Below are positions 1 through 6,658 of a stretch of 11,250 nt of DNA, piece after piece. The notes under the pieces are model-generated. The model was not told the DNA's origin, did not search any database, and saw only the letters and a list, made by a program, of their open reading frames with translations. Position 1 is the stretch's first letter. Each line of letters starts with the position of its first letter. Source of the DNA: Brevundimonas sp. UBA7534. Its GTDB lineage: Bacteria > Pseudomonadota > Alphaproteobacteria > Caulobacterales > Caulobacteraceae. The stretch spans positions 1-11,250 of the forward strand of contig NZ_DLMO01000064.1 of NCBI RefSeq assembly GCF_002479325.1, read 5' to 3'. The position numbers and the translations under genes were made by a program.

Positions 1-659
1 AGGCGGCCTGGCGCGAGGAACTGAAAAACACCCAGGAGATCGACACCAAGCCGATCCACCCGGCGCGCCTACTCAAGGTGCTGTCCGACGCGGCGCCGGA
101 CGATGCGGTCTTCGTGACGGATGTGGGCTGGAACAAGAACGGCGCAGGCCAGCAGTTGGAGATTCCGGGCCGCAACGGCTTCATTACCTCGGGCGGCATG
201 GCGACCATGGGCTATTCGCCGGGCGCGGCGGTCGGCGCCAAGATGGGCGCGCCGGATCGCAAGGTGCTGGGTCTGGTCGGGGACGGCGGTTTGATGTCGG
301 TCCTGGGCGCCCTGACGACGGCGGTCGAGCTGAACGTCCCGGTGCTGTGGGTGCTGTTCAACAACTTCTGCTACTCGACCATCCGCACCGTCGGCACGAC
401 CTATTTCCACAACAAGACCGGCACCGAATTCCGGGCGCCCGACGGGGAGCTCTACAACCCGGACTTCCAGCTGCTGGCCCGATCGTTCGGCATCGACTCT
501 GCGCTGATCGAGGAGCCTGACGATCTGGAGGCGGGTGTGCGGGCCGCGATGGCGGTCGACAAACCCTTCCTGCTGGAAGTGCGTACGCGCGGCGACGTGC
601 CCATGCCTCGCACCGGCTATTGGGACATCGCCGACTTCCTGGCGACCGGCAATGACTGA
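1..659 (+). CDS. Thiamine-diphosphate-dependent enzyme, C-terminal part (5' end outside window)
   Basis: The frame is open from the left edge (first whole codon at 3) to TGA 657-659, giving 218 residues. This is the C-terminal, TPP-binding part of an enzyme that is usually about 550 residues long. The TPP/Mg signature is clear: GDG at 279-287 and NN at 360-365 have the GDG-X24-NN spacing of the acetolactate synthase / benzoylformate decarboxylase / oxalyl-CoA decarboxylase superfamily. Ahead of it is the usual Gly- and Met-rich segment (TSGGMATMGYSPGAAVGA). The catalytic Glu and the substrate-binding N-terminal half lie outside the window, so the substrate cannot be read. The enzyme is cytoplasmic and would decarboxylate a 2-oxo acid, or cleave or ligate a 2-hydroxyacyl-CoA. 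Its stop overlaps the next start by 8 bases, so it is coupled to the CoA-transferase. That neighbour makes an oxalyl-CoA decarboxylase or 2-hydroxyacyl-CoA lyase role attractive, but this is inference. Confidence 0.9.
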   Translation, partial: AAWREELKNTQEIDTKPIHPARLLKVLSDAAPDDAVFVTDVGWNKNGAGQQLEIPGRNGFITSGGMATMGYSPGAAVGAKMGAPDRKVLGLVGDGGLMSVLGALTTAVELNVPVLWVLFNNFCYSTIRTVGTTYFHNKTGTEFRAPDGELYNPDFQLLARSFGIDSALIEEPDDLEAGVRAAMAVDKPFLLEVRTRGDVPMPRTGYWDIADFLATGND

Positions 660-1932
660 CCAAGGTTCGCCACCGGCCGGCGGCCTGCACAGGCGCGCCT
701 ATCAGCCCGACGCGGTGGGGCCTCTGAGCGGCGTGCGTGTGCTGGACCTGTCGCGGCTGTTCGCCGGCAATGTCCTGACGCAGATGCTGGGGGACTTCGG
801 GGCCGAGATCGTCAAGGTCGAGCCGCCGGCGGGCGATACGCTGCGGGCCTGGAAGACAGCGGACGTCTCGACCCACTGGAAGATCTACGCCCGCAACAAG
901 AAGAGCATGTGCGTGGACACCAGAAAGCCGGGCGCGCGCGACCTGCTGCTGAAGCTGGCGGCCACCTCGGCCCTCTTCGTCGAGAGCTTTCGCCCAGGCG
1001 TCCTGGAGAAGATGGGCCTTGGACCCGAGGCGCTGCTGGCGGCCAACCCGAAGCTGGTGATCGTGCGCATCTCGGGCTGGGGCCAGGACGGCCCCTACCG
1101 CCAGCGTCCGGGCTTCGGGACCGTGGTGGAAGGCATGTCGGGCTTCGCGGCCATCAATGGTTTCGCCGACCGCGAGCCGGTCCTGCCGCCCATGTACCTC
1201 GCGGACGGGGTCGCGGGCGTCTATGGCGTCTCGGCCGCCCTTATGGCCCTGCGCGAGGCCGAGAAGCCCGACGGAACGGGACAGGTGATCGACCTGCCGC
1301 TCTATGATCCGTTGTTCGCCCTGCTGGGGCCGCAGGCGGCGAACTACCGCCTGACCGGCGCCCTGCGCGAACGGACGGGAAGCCGGTCGTCGAACTCGGC
1401 GCCGCGCAACGTCTATCGCTGCCGCGACGGCAAATACGTCAGCCTGTCGGGGTCGACCCAGAAGATGGCGATGCGAATCCTGCGCGCCATCGGCCGCGAG
1501 GACATGGTCGAGAACCCCCGCTTCGCGACCAACGCGGAACGCCTGCAGCACGTCGAGGAACTCGACGCGGCCATCGGGGAGTTCTTCGCCCGGCACGACC
1601 AGGACGAGATCGTCCGCCTGATGGAACAGGCCGAGGTCACGGTGGGGCCGATCTACGACATCGCCCAGATCATGGAAGATCCGCACGTGGTGGAGCGCGA
1701 AATTCTCGCGGACTATCCCGATCCGGAACTGGACGCCCTGCCGATGCACGCGGTGGTGCCGCGCCTGTCCAGGACGCCGGGATCGATCCGCACGCCCGCG
1801 CCCGATGTGGGCCAGCACAGTCGCGCGCTGCTGGCTGAACTTGGCGTCGACGAGACCGAATACCGCCGCCTCGCGGCCGAGGGAGTCATCGGCGGCGGCG
1901 CTGCGGACGCGGCGCCGGAGGACGCGGCATGA
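652..1932 (+). CDS. Class III CoA-transferase (CaiB/BaiF family)
   Basis: A 426-residue cytoplasmic protein, close to the family's usual 390-430. Class III enzymes move CoA from a donor thioester to a free carboxylic acid through an aspartyl-CoA anhydride. The N-terminal block PLSGVRVLDLSRLFAG, then GDFGAEIVKVEPP, RNKKSM, FRPGVLEKMGLG and ISGWGQDGPY, is the standard family order. The likely catalytic Asp is residue 185, in YLADGVAGVYG. A DGTGQVIDLPLYD block and a C-terminal DIAQIMEDPHVVERE block follow. I chose ATG 652 because it overlaps the upstream stop (ATGACTGA) and places the conserved start of the fold about 24 residues in. The frame is open further upstream, but only in the shadow of the TPP gene. 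The 3' end overlaps the lyase gene by ATGA. The acid substrate and CoA donor are unknown: relatives include formyl-CoA:oxalate, succinyl-CoA:malate/citramalate and itaconate transferases, and the following CitE-like gene fits the malate/citramalate type. Confidence 0.93.
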   Translation: MTDQGSPPAGGLHRRAYQPDAVGPLSGVRVLDLSRLFAGNVLTQMLGDFGAEIVKVEPPAGDTLRAWKTADVSTHWKIYARNKKSMCVDTRKPGARDLLLKLAATSALFVESFRPGVLEKMGLGPEALLAANPKLVIVRISGWGQDGPYRQRPGFGTVVEGMSGFAAINGFADREPVLPPMYLADGVAGVYGVSAALMALREAEKPDGTGQVIDLPLYDPLFALLGPQAANYRLTGALRERTGSRSSNSAPRNVYRCRDGKYVSLSGSTQKMAMRILRAIGREDMVENPRFATNAERLQHVEELDAAIGEFFARHDQDEIVRLMEQAEVTVGPIYDIAQIMEDPHVVEREILADYPDPELDALPMHAVVPRLSRTPGSIRTPAPDVGQHSRALLAELGVDETEYRRLAAEGVIGGGAADAAPEDAA

Positions 1933-2807
1933 CCCGGCCGTGGCGGTCCCTTCAGTACGTTCCGGCGCACAGCGACAAGCATGTCGCGTCGGCCCGCATC
2001 CAGGCGGCCGACGCCGTGATCCTGGACCTCGAGGACGCGGTTGCCGGTCCGCTGAAGGGGCGGGCCCGGGCGGGATTGGTCGACGCCCTCGCCTCGGTCT
2101 CGCGCTGGGGTGGGGACGTCCTGGTGCGCGTCAACGCCGAAGACGACCTGCTTGAGGGCGATGTGACCGCCGCAGTCGACGCCGGGGCGATGGGGATCGT
2201 GCTTCCCAAGGCGGACTCGCCGCGGGCGGTGGAGGCGGCGGCCGACCTGATCGCCGCCGCGGAAGCCGGAGCAGGACGAGCCGCGGACACGGTTGTCATG
2301 ATGGTCCTGGTCGAGAGCGCGCGGGGAGTCCTGGCCATGCCCGAGACACTGGCCGCCAGTTCGCGCGTCGTCGCGGTCAATCTGGGCAATGAAGATCTGG
2401 CCGCCGACCTGGGAGTCGAACCCTGCGAGGCCGCGTTGCAGTTCGCGCGCCAGCAGATGGTCGTCGCCGCCGCGGCGAACGGCGTGACGCCCTTGGGTTT
2501 GATCGGGGCGGCGACCCGCTATGACGACCTGGACGCCTATGAGGCGCTGGCTCGCCGCTCGCGCACGCTCGGCATGACGGGGTCGACCTGCATCCACCCG
2601 TCGCAGATCGCCGTGCTCAACGCGGTCTTCTCGCCAACCGAGGACGAACTTCGACGAGCCGAGGCGGTGCTGGCTGCCGCCCAGGCCGGCGACGGCGGGG
2701 CCTTCGGCCTGAACGGCGTGATGATCGACCTGCCCGCGGTACGCCGCGCCAAGACCATTCTGGAGAGGAACGATAGCCTGAAAAGACGTGTCCAACCATT
2801 GATCTAG
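1929..2807 (+). CDS. HpcH/HpaI-family CoA-ester lyase (CitE-like)
   Basis: A 292-residue cytoplasmic TIM-barrel protein of the CitE / malyl-CoA lyase type. These enzymes use Mg2+ to cleave 3-hydroxy-acyl-CoAs (malyl-, citramalyl-CoA) to acetyl-CoA plus a 2-oxo acid, and some relatives are thioesterases. Visible motifs: RSLQYVPA (6-13), ILDLEDAV (31-38), VRVN with Arg67, LPK (92-94), Glu129 in LVESARG and Asp156 in NLGNED, these last two being the expected metal ligands. A C-terminal block STCIHPSQIAVLNAVFSP is typical of the family, and its length is normal. ATG 1929 overlaps the CoA-transferase stop (ATGA) and has GGAGGA at 1917-1922, six bases upstream. It ends the three-gene module: 61 bases without a gene separate it from the receptor. 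The substrate is not readable. Citramalyl-/malyl-type cleavage following CoA transfer is the natural guess. Confidence 0.92.
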   Translation: MTRPWRSLQYVPAHSDKHVASARIQAADAVILDLEDAVAGPLKGRARAGLVDALASVSRWGGDVLVRVNAEDDLLEGDVTAAVDAGAMGIVLPKADSPRAVEAAADLIAAAEAGAGRAADTVVMMVLVESARGVLAMPETLAASSRVVAVNLGNEDLAADLGVEPCEAALQFARQQMVVAAAANGVTPLGLIGAATRYDDLDAYEALARRSRTLGMTGSTCIHPSQIAVLNAVFSPTEDELRRAEAVLAAAQAGDGGAFGLNGVMIDLPAVRRAKTILERNDSLKRRVQPLI

Positions 2808-2821
2808 CAAAAATCGGAAAG

Positions 2822-2849
2822 TCGGAAGCCTGCGCAGACTGGGCTCCGA
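2822..2849 (+). other. Imperfect stem-loop ahead of the receptor gene
   Basis: In the 61-base gap between lyase and receptor, TCGGA-A-GCC at 2822-2830 can pair with GGCTCCGA at 2842-2849, with one bulged A and an 11-base loop. It ends just before the receptor's ribosome-binding site (GGGAAGGA, 2853-2860). No T-run follows, so it is not an obvious terminator. It might affect translation of the receptor or mean nothing. I see no convincing -35/-10 pair in the gap. Confidence 0.25.
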
Positions 2850-2868
2850 AAGGGGAAGGAAAACCATA

Positions 2869-5694
2869 ATGTTCGAGAGAGAAGAGCGTCGCGAGGGGCG
2901 CGTCCTGCCGATGCTGGGCCGGACCATGCTGATGGGATCGGCCGCCCTGGCCGGCCTGATGTTCGCCGGAGCCGCCCTGGCTCAGGAAGCCGAAATCGAG
3001 ACCACGGCGATCGAGGCTTCGGCCCAACCGCCGTCATCCGAAGCGGTCGAGGTCGAAGAGATCGTCGTCACCGGCACGGCGATCCGGGGCGTCGCCCCCG
3101 TCGGCTCCGCCACGGTCGGGGTGAACCGCGAGGAGTTGCAACAGGCGCCCGCGCGCGACCTGTCGGCAATCGTGGCGCAACTGCCGCAAGCGTCCAACCA
3201 GGGCACGACCCTGACGTCCTCGGGCGGTCGCGCGGCGGGGGTCAACCTGCGCGGGCTGGGCAACAACGCCACCCTGGTTCTGTTCGACGGCCGGCGCGTG
3301 GTGCCCCAGGGCGGCAACGCCCAGGTGTCCGATCCCAATCTGATCCCGTTCAGCGCAGTGGAGCGCGTCGAGGTCGTGACCGACGGCGCCTCGGCCATTT
3401 ACGGCTCCGACGCCGTCGCCGGCGTGGTCAACTACATCCTTCGCAAGAATTACGACGGCGCAGAGATCAGCAGCCGCTATACTCACAGCCTGTATGACAA
3501 GTACGAGCTGGACGGCGTCATCGGCCGGCGCTGGAGCGGCGGCAGCATGATGATCGCCGGCGCGTGGGACAAGAACGACAGCGTGCCCCGCAGCGCCCGT
3601 CCCTATCTGATGCAGGACCTGACCCAGTACGGCGGCAACGACAACCGCCTGGTCGGCACGACCGTCTATCCCGACCTGCCGGGCGCGCTGCTGATCGGCA
3701 ACACCGTGTATGGTCTGCCGGCGACGGGCGGGGCGGTGCCGAACGCCGCCGATGTTCTGGCGATGCGCGGCGACCCCGCCCTCTACGACTCCTCGTACCT
3801 GTACGACTTCTATACCGAGCGGGAGCGCCACGCGGCGCTGATCAAGGTCCGCCAGGAGTTCGCCCCGGGGCTCGAGATGGGCTACACGGGCATGTACAAC
3901 CTGCGCACCAATTCGTCGCGGGCCGGCGACGGGTTCGAGCGCGTCGCGATCACGGTGACGCCCAGCAGCCCGTACTACATCCAAGGTCTGCCCAACCCGA
4001 CGGCCAACCAGACGGTCGTCTACAACTATTCGCTGAACAACCTCGGCACTTCGCGCAGCCAGGACAATCGCGAGGAGACGATCAACCATTCGGTCGATCT
4101 GACCATGGAGCTGCCGCGCGATTATCAGTTCTCGGGCCTGCTCACCTACGGCAAGACCGATTCCTGCAACGTCTGCCAGCCGCAGGTGAACACCACGGTG
4201 GCCCGCGTGATCGCCAACGATCCGTCGTGGGGCTTTAACCCCTATCAGCTGGGTCCGCAAGCAGCGGCCGATGCCCTGGTCGGCGGCTTCATCCAGCAGT
4301 ACGACACCGTCCTGTTCGACGCTGTCGGCAAGATCGATGGCCCCCTGATGACCCTGCCGGCCGGGCAGGTGCGCCTGGCGGCGGGTGCGGAATATTCCCG
4401 CTACAAGCTGTACCTGAAGGCGCAGAACACCCTGAACCTGGCGGGCGACTATCAGACGTCGCGCTTCACCAAGAGCGACCGTGACGTGTCCTCCGCCTTC
4501 GCAGAGGTGTTCGTGCCTCTGCTGGGCGCCGAGCAGGCCGTCCCGTTCGTGCAGTCGCTCGATCTGAGCGCGGCCATCCGCTACGACAGCTATTCGGACG
4601 CGGGCGACACCACCAATCCCAAGATCGGGATCACTTGGCGCGCCACCGACGAGTTCCTGTTCCGCGGCAGCTGGGGCACCTCGTTCCGGGCGCCGACGCT
4701 GATCGAGGCCAATCCGGCGACGGTTGGCCAGACCAACCGGGTCTATGTCAGCAACGGCCTGAACGATCCGAGCATTCCGGTGACCATCGGCTCGACCGGT
4801 CAGAGCGCCGTGCTGTCGCGCACCGGGAACACGGCGGGCTTGCAGCCCGAGACCGCCACCATCTGGTCGGCCGGCGGCGAGTATCGGCCTAACGCCCTGC
4901 CGGACCTGCGGCTGAGCCTGACCTACTACAACGTCAACTATACCGACAGAATCGAAAACCTGCCGAACCAGACGCTGATCCTGTCCAGTCCGGAGACCTA
5001 CGACCTCTACGAGGACTTCTTCATCACCGCGCCTCAGCCGACCACCTGCGTCAACGGCGACTATTCGACCTACAACCCGGCCTATCTGCCGTGGCTGACC
5101 GATCCGAATGCGGTCTATTCTCCCTCGACGATCAACGACTGCTCGCTGGTCGGAATCATCTCGGGCGGGCGGCTGAATCTGGGCCAGGTCAAGCAGAGCG
5201 GCCTGGATTTCGGCGCCAACTACCGGCACGCGACGCCGTTCGGCCAACTGGCCTTCAGCGCCAGCTTCTCCAAGATCCTGAATTTGGAAAAGAGCGTGGT
5301 CGCCGGCGGGCCGCTGTTCGACGCCTTGGACACCTACGGCTTCCAGGTGTCGGAGCGGGGGCGTGCGGGCGTGGTGCTGACGCGCGGCGGCCTGACCGCG
5401 AACGTCCAGGCCAACTATGTCGGCTCCTATCTGAACAACGCCACCATCACGGTCGCTGGCCAGAAATTGCCTGATAGCGAAGTGCCGTCGTGGACCACGG
5501 TCGACGCCGGCCTGGCCTATGAGTTCGAGAACGCCGCCATCGCCGCCCTGAACGGGGTGCGGATCGCCATGACGGTGCAGAACGTCACCGACGAGGACCC
5601 GCCCATCGTGCTCAGCGGCACCAGCGCGGTCGATCTGGGCAACCACAACCCGTTCGGCCGAGTGTGGTCGTTCGAACTGAGCAAGCGATTCTGA
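2869..5694 (+). CDS. TonB-dependent outer-membrane receptor
   Basis: A 941-residue ligand-gated outer-membrane transporter powered by TonB-ExbBD. A Sec signal peptide (basic start, hydrophobic core, ALA cleavage site near residue 38) leads into an acidic linker and a TonB box, EEIVVTG (63-69). The plug domain covers about 73-195 and contains VNLRGLGNNATLVLFDGRR and VERVEVVTDGASAIYGSDAVAGVVNYI, both classic plug motifs. The rest is a 22-strand-type barrel with many Tyr/Asn-rich strands, ending in a terminal Phe (SFELSKRF) as barrel proteins do. Four cysteines lie in the barrel region: C433/C436 (CNVC) and C727/C758, probably disulfides in surface loops. ATG 2869 has GGGAAGGA eight bases upstream. 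There is no N-terminal secretin/STN signalling domain, so it is a transporter and not a transducer to an anti-sigma factor. The substrate is unknown; the neighbourhood suggests an organic carbon source and not iron. Confidence 0.95.
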   Translation: MFEREERREGRVLPMLGRTMLMGSAALAGLMFAGAALAQEAEIETTAIEASAQPPSSEAVEVEEIVVTGTAIRGVAPVGSATVGVNREELQQAPARDLSAIVAQLPQASNQGTTLTSSGGRAAGVNLRGLGNNATLVLFDGRRVVPQGGNAQVSDPNLIPFSAVERVEVVTDGASAIYGSDAVAGVVNYILRKNYDGAEISSRYTHSLYDKYELDGVIGRRWSGGSMMIAGAWDKNDSVPRSARPYLMQDLTQYGGNDNRLVGTTVYPDLPGALLIGNTVYGLPATGGAVPNAADVLAMRGDPALYDSSYLYDFYTERERHAALIKVRQEFAPGLEMGYTGMYNLRTNSSRAGDGFERVAITVTPSSPYYIQGLPNPTANQTVVYNYSLNNLGTSRSQDNREETINHSVDLTMELPRDYQFSGLLTYGKTDSCNVCQPQVNTTVARVIANDPSWGFNPYQLGPQAAADALVGGFIQQYDTVLFDAVGKIDGPLMTLPAGQVRLAAGAEYSRYKLYLKAQNTLNLAGDYQTSRFTKSDRDVSSAFAEVFVPLLGAEQAVPFVQSLDLSAAIRYDSYSDAGDTTNPKIGITWRATDEFLFRGSWGTSFRAPTLIEANPATVGQTNRVYVSNGLNDPSIPVTIGSTGQSAVLSRTGNTAGLQPETATIWSAGGEYRPNALPDLRLSLTYYNVNYTDRIENLPNQTLILSSPETYDLYEDFFITAPQPTTCVNGDYSTYNPAYLPWLTDPNAVYSPSTINDCSLVGIISGGRLNLGQVKQSGLDFGANYRHATPFGQLAFSASFSKILNLEKSVVAGGPLFDALDTYGFQVSERGRAGVVLTRGGLTANVQANYVGSYLNNATITVAGQKLPDSEVPSWTTVDAGLAYEFENAAIAALNGVRIAMTVQNVTDEDPPIVLSGTSAVDLGNHNPFGRVWSFELSKRF

Positions 5695-5701
5695 AGACCC
5701 C

Positions 5702-5732
5702 GACGCGGGAAGGGGCGACCCCTTCCCGCGTC
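5702..5732 (+). terminator. Perfect 14-bp hairpin between receptor and ThuA genes
   Basis: GACGCGGGAAGGGG at 5702-5715 is exactly complementary to CCCCTTCCCGCGTC at 5719-5732, leaving a 3-base loop (CGA). It starts 7 bases after the receptor stop and ends 20 bases before the next ATG. Its stability is evident, but no T-run follows (TCTCCGACG), so a classical intrinsic terminator is not supported. A partial terminator or a 3'-end stabiliser that keeps receptor mRNA levels above those of the downstream enzymes is equally plausible. The structure is certain; the function is inferred. Confidence 0.6.
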
Positions 5733-5741
5733 TCCGACGAC

Positions 5742-5751
5742 AAGGAGGGGG
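5742..5751 (+). promoter_or_regulatory. Strong Shine-Dalgarno of the ThuA-like gene
   Basis: AAGGAGGGGG, an almost ideal anti-16S match, sits just upstream of ATG 5753. It fixes that start and shows that the gene initiates independently, unlike most genes here, which rely on overlaps. It begins 9 bases after the hairpin ends, so the hairpin should not hide it. Confidence 0.75.
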
Positions 5752-5752
5752 C

Positions 5753-6658
5753 ATGGCCCGCACGGTTCGCTTTCTGATGATGCTCACGGCGATGCTCTGC
5801 ATCTCGCTGGGCGGGCTGCCGGCGACGGCTCAGGCGCCGGGAACGTCGGCGCCGCCGGGTATGCGCGATCCCTACGCAGGCAAGAAGAAGCTGCTGGTCG
5901 TAGCCGACGTCCAGACCGGCTTTCAGCATGACTCCATCAGCCGCGCCATGGCAGAGATCGAGCGGATGGGGCGCGAGAGCGGCGACTTCGTCGCCTTCCT
6001 CAGGACCGATTCCCAGCTCCTGACGAGCGAACCGATCGAGGGCGTGGGCGCGCGCTACAGCGGTCGTTACGTCAACGCCCGCAACCTTGAATATTTCGAC
6101 GCCGTCTTCTTCTTGGGCAGCGGGGAAGGGACGCTGTCCGATGCCCAGAAGGCCGACCTGCTGGCCTTCGTGCGCGAGGGCAAGGGCTTCATCGGCGGAC
6201 ACGCCTCGACCATCGCCTTCTACGACTGGCCCGAATATCTGGAGATGATCGGCGGCCTGATGGAGGGCGAGTTCCCCGTCGCGCCCCGCCGCCTGGTGGT
6301 CGAGGATCCCGATTTCCCGGGCGTCGACGGATTTCCCAGCGAAGTCGCCGATCAGTATCAGTATCTGACCGCGCCCTACGACCCGAGCCGGATCCACACC
6401 ATCCTTCGCCTGGACGCCCAGGCCTTGGCGCCCGAGCTGTTGGCGCGCCACCCCGATGGAGACTTCCCGGTCGTATGGGCGCGCGAATACGGGCAGGGGC
6501 GGGTCTTCGTCTCGACCTTCGGCCATCTGGACGAGGCCTGGGACAATCCGGCCATCCGCCGGCTCTATCTGGAGGGCATCCGCTGGGCGCTGGGCCTGAC
6601 CCAGGCGGACGTCACGCCGGACACGCAACAATCGAGCATGGAGAGGACCGCTCAATGA
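5753..6658 (+). CDS. Exported ThuA-like domain protein
   Basis: A 301-residue protein with a Sec signal peptide (MARTVRFLMMLTAMLCISLGG, then ATAQA near residue 28), so probably periplasmic. The mature part is a ThuA-like fold (class I glutamine-amidotransferase-like), named from trehalose utilisation. Visible signatures: KKLLVVADVQTGFQHDS (44-61), YFDAVFFLGSGEGTLSD, GFIGGHAS (145-152), FYDWPEY (157-163), a DQYQYL block near 200-205, and PVVWAREYGQGRVFVSTFGH (239-258) followed by DEAWDNP and GIRWALG. The nucleophilic Cys of true amidotransferases is absent: the elbow position has Gly/His. The biochemical role of this family is poorly defined; carbohydrate-related functions are usually suggested. 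Its last four bases overlap the PQQ dehydrogenase start (ATGA), so the two are made together and likely act in the same compartment on the same substrate (inference). Confidence 0.88.
   Translation: MARTVRFLMMLTAMLCISLGGLPATAQAPGTSAPPGMRDPYAGKKKLLVVADVQTGFQHDSISRAMAEIERMGRESGDFVAFLRTDSQLLTSEPIEGVGARYSGRYVNARNLEYFDAVFFLGSGEGTLSDAQKADLLAFVREGKGFIGGHASTIAFYDWPEYLEMIGGLMEGEFPVAPRRLVVEDPDFPGVDGFPSEVADQYQYLTAPYDPSRIHTILRLDAQALAPELLARHPDGDFPVVWAREYGQGRVFVSTFGHLDEAWDNPAIRRLYLEGIRWALGLTQADVTPDTQQSSMERTAQ

Noticed and set aside
2808..2868. Promoter for the receptor gene
   Set aside because: I found no credible -35/-10 pair in 61 bases; co-transcription with the upstream module is possible.
358..2927. 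Minus-strand open frames opposite the CoA-transferase and lyase genes
   Set aside because: The sense genes have full family motifs and coupled starts; the antisense translations are low-complexity Arg/Pro/His-rich.
3034..5802. Very long minus-strand open frame opposite the receptor gene (over 900 codons)
   Set aside because: It is Arg/Gly/Gln/Val-rich with no domain or signal sequence and exactly shadows a well-supported receptor. It results from GC-rich third codon positions.
6475..6654. Upstream extension of the PQQ dehydrogenase frame by 60 codons
   Set aside because: It lies inside the ThuA gene and would bury the lipoprotein signal peptide that begins at 6655.
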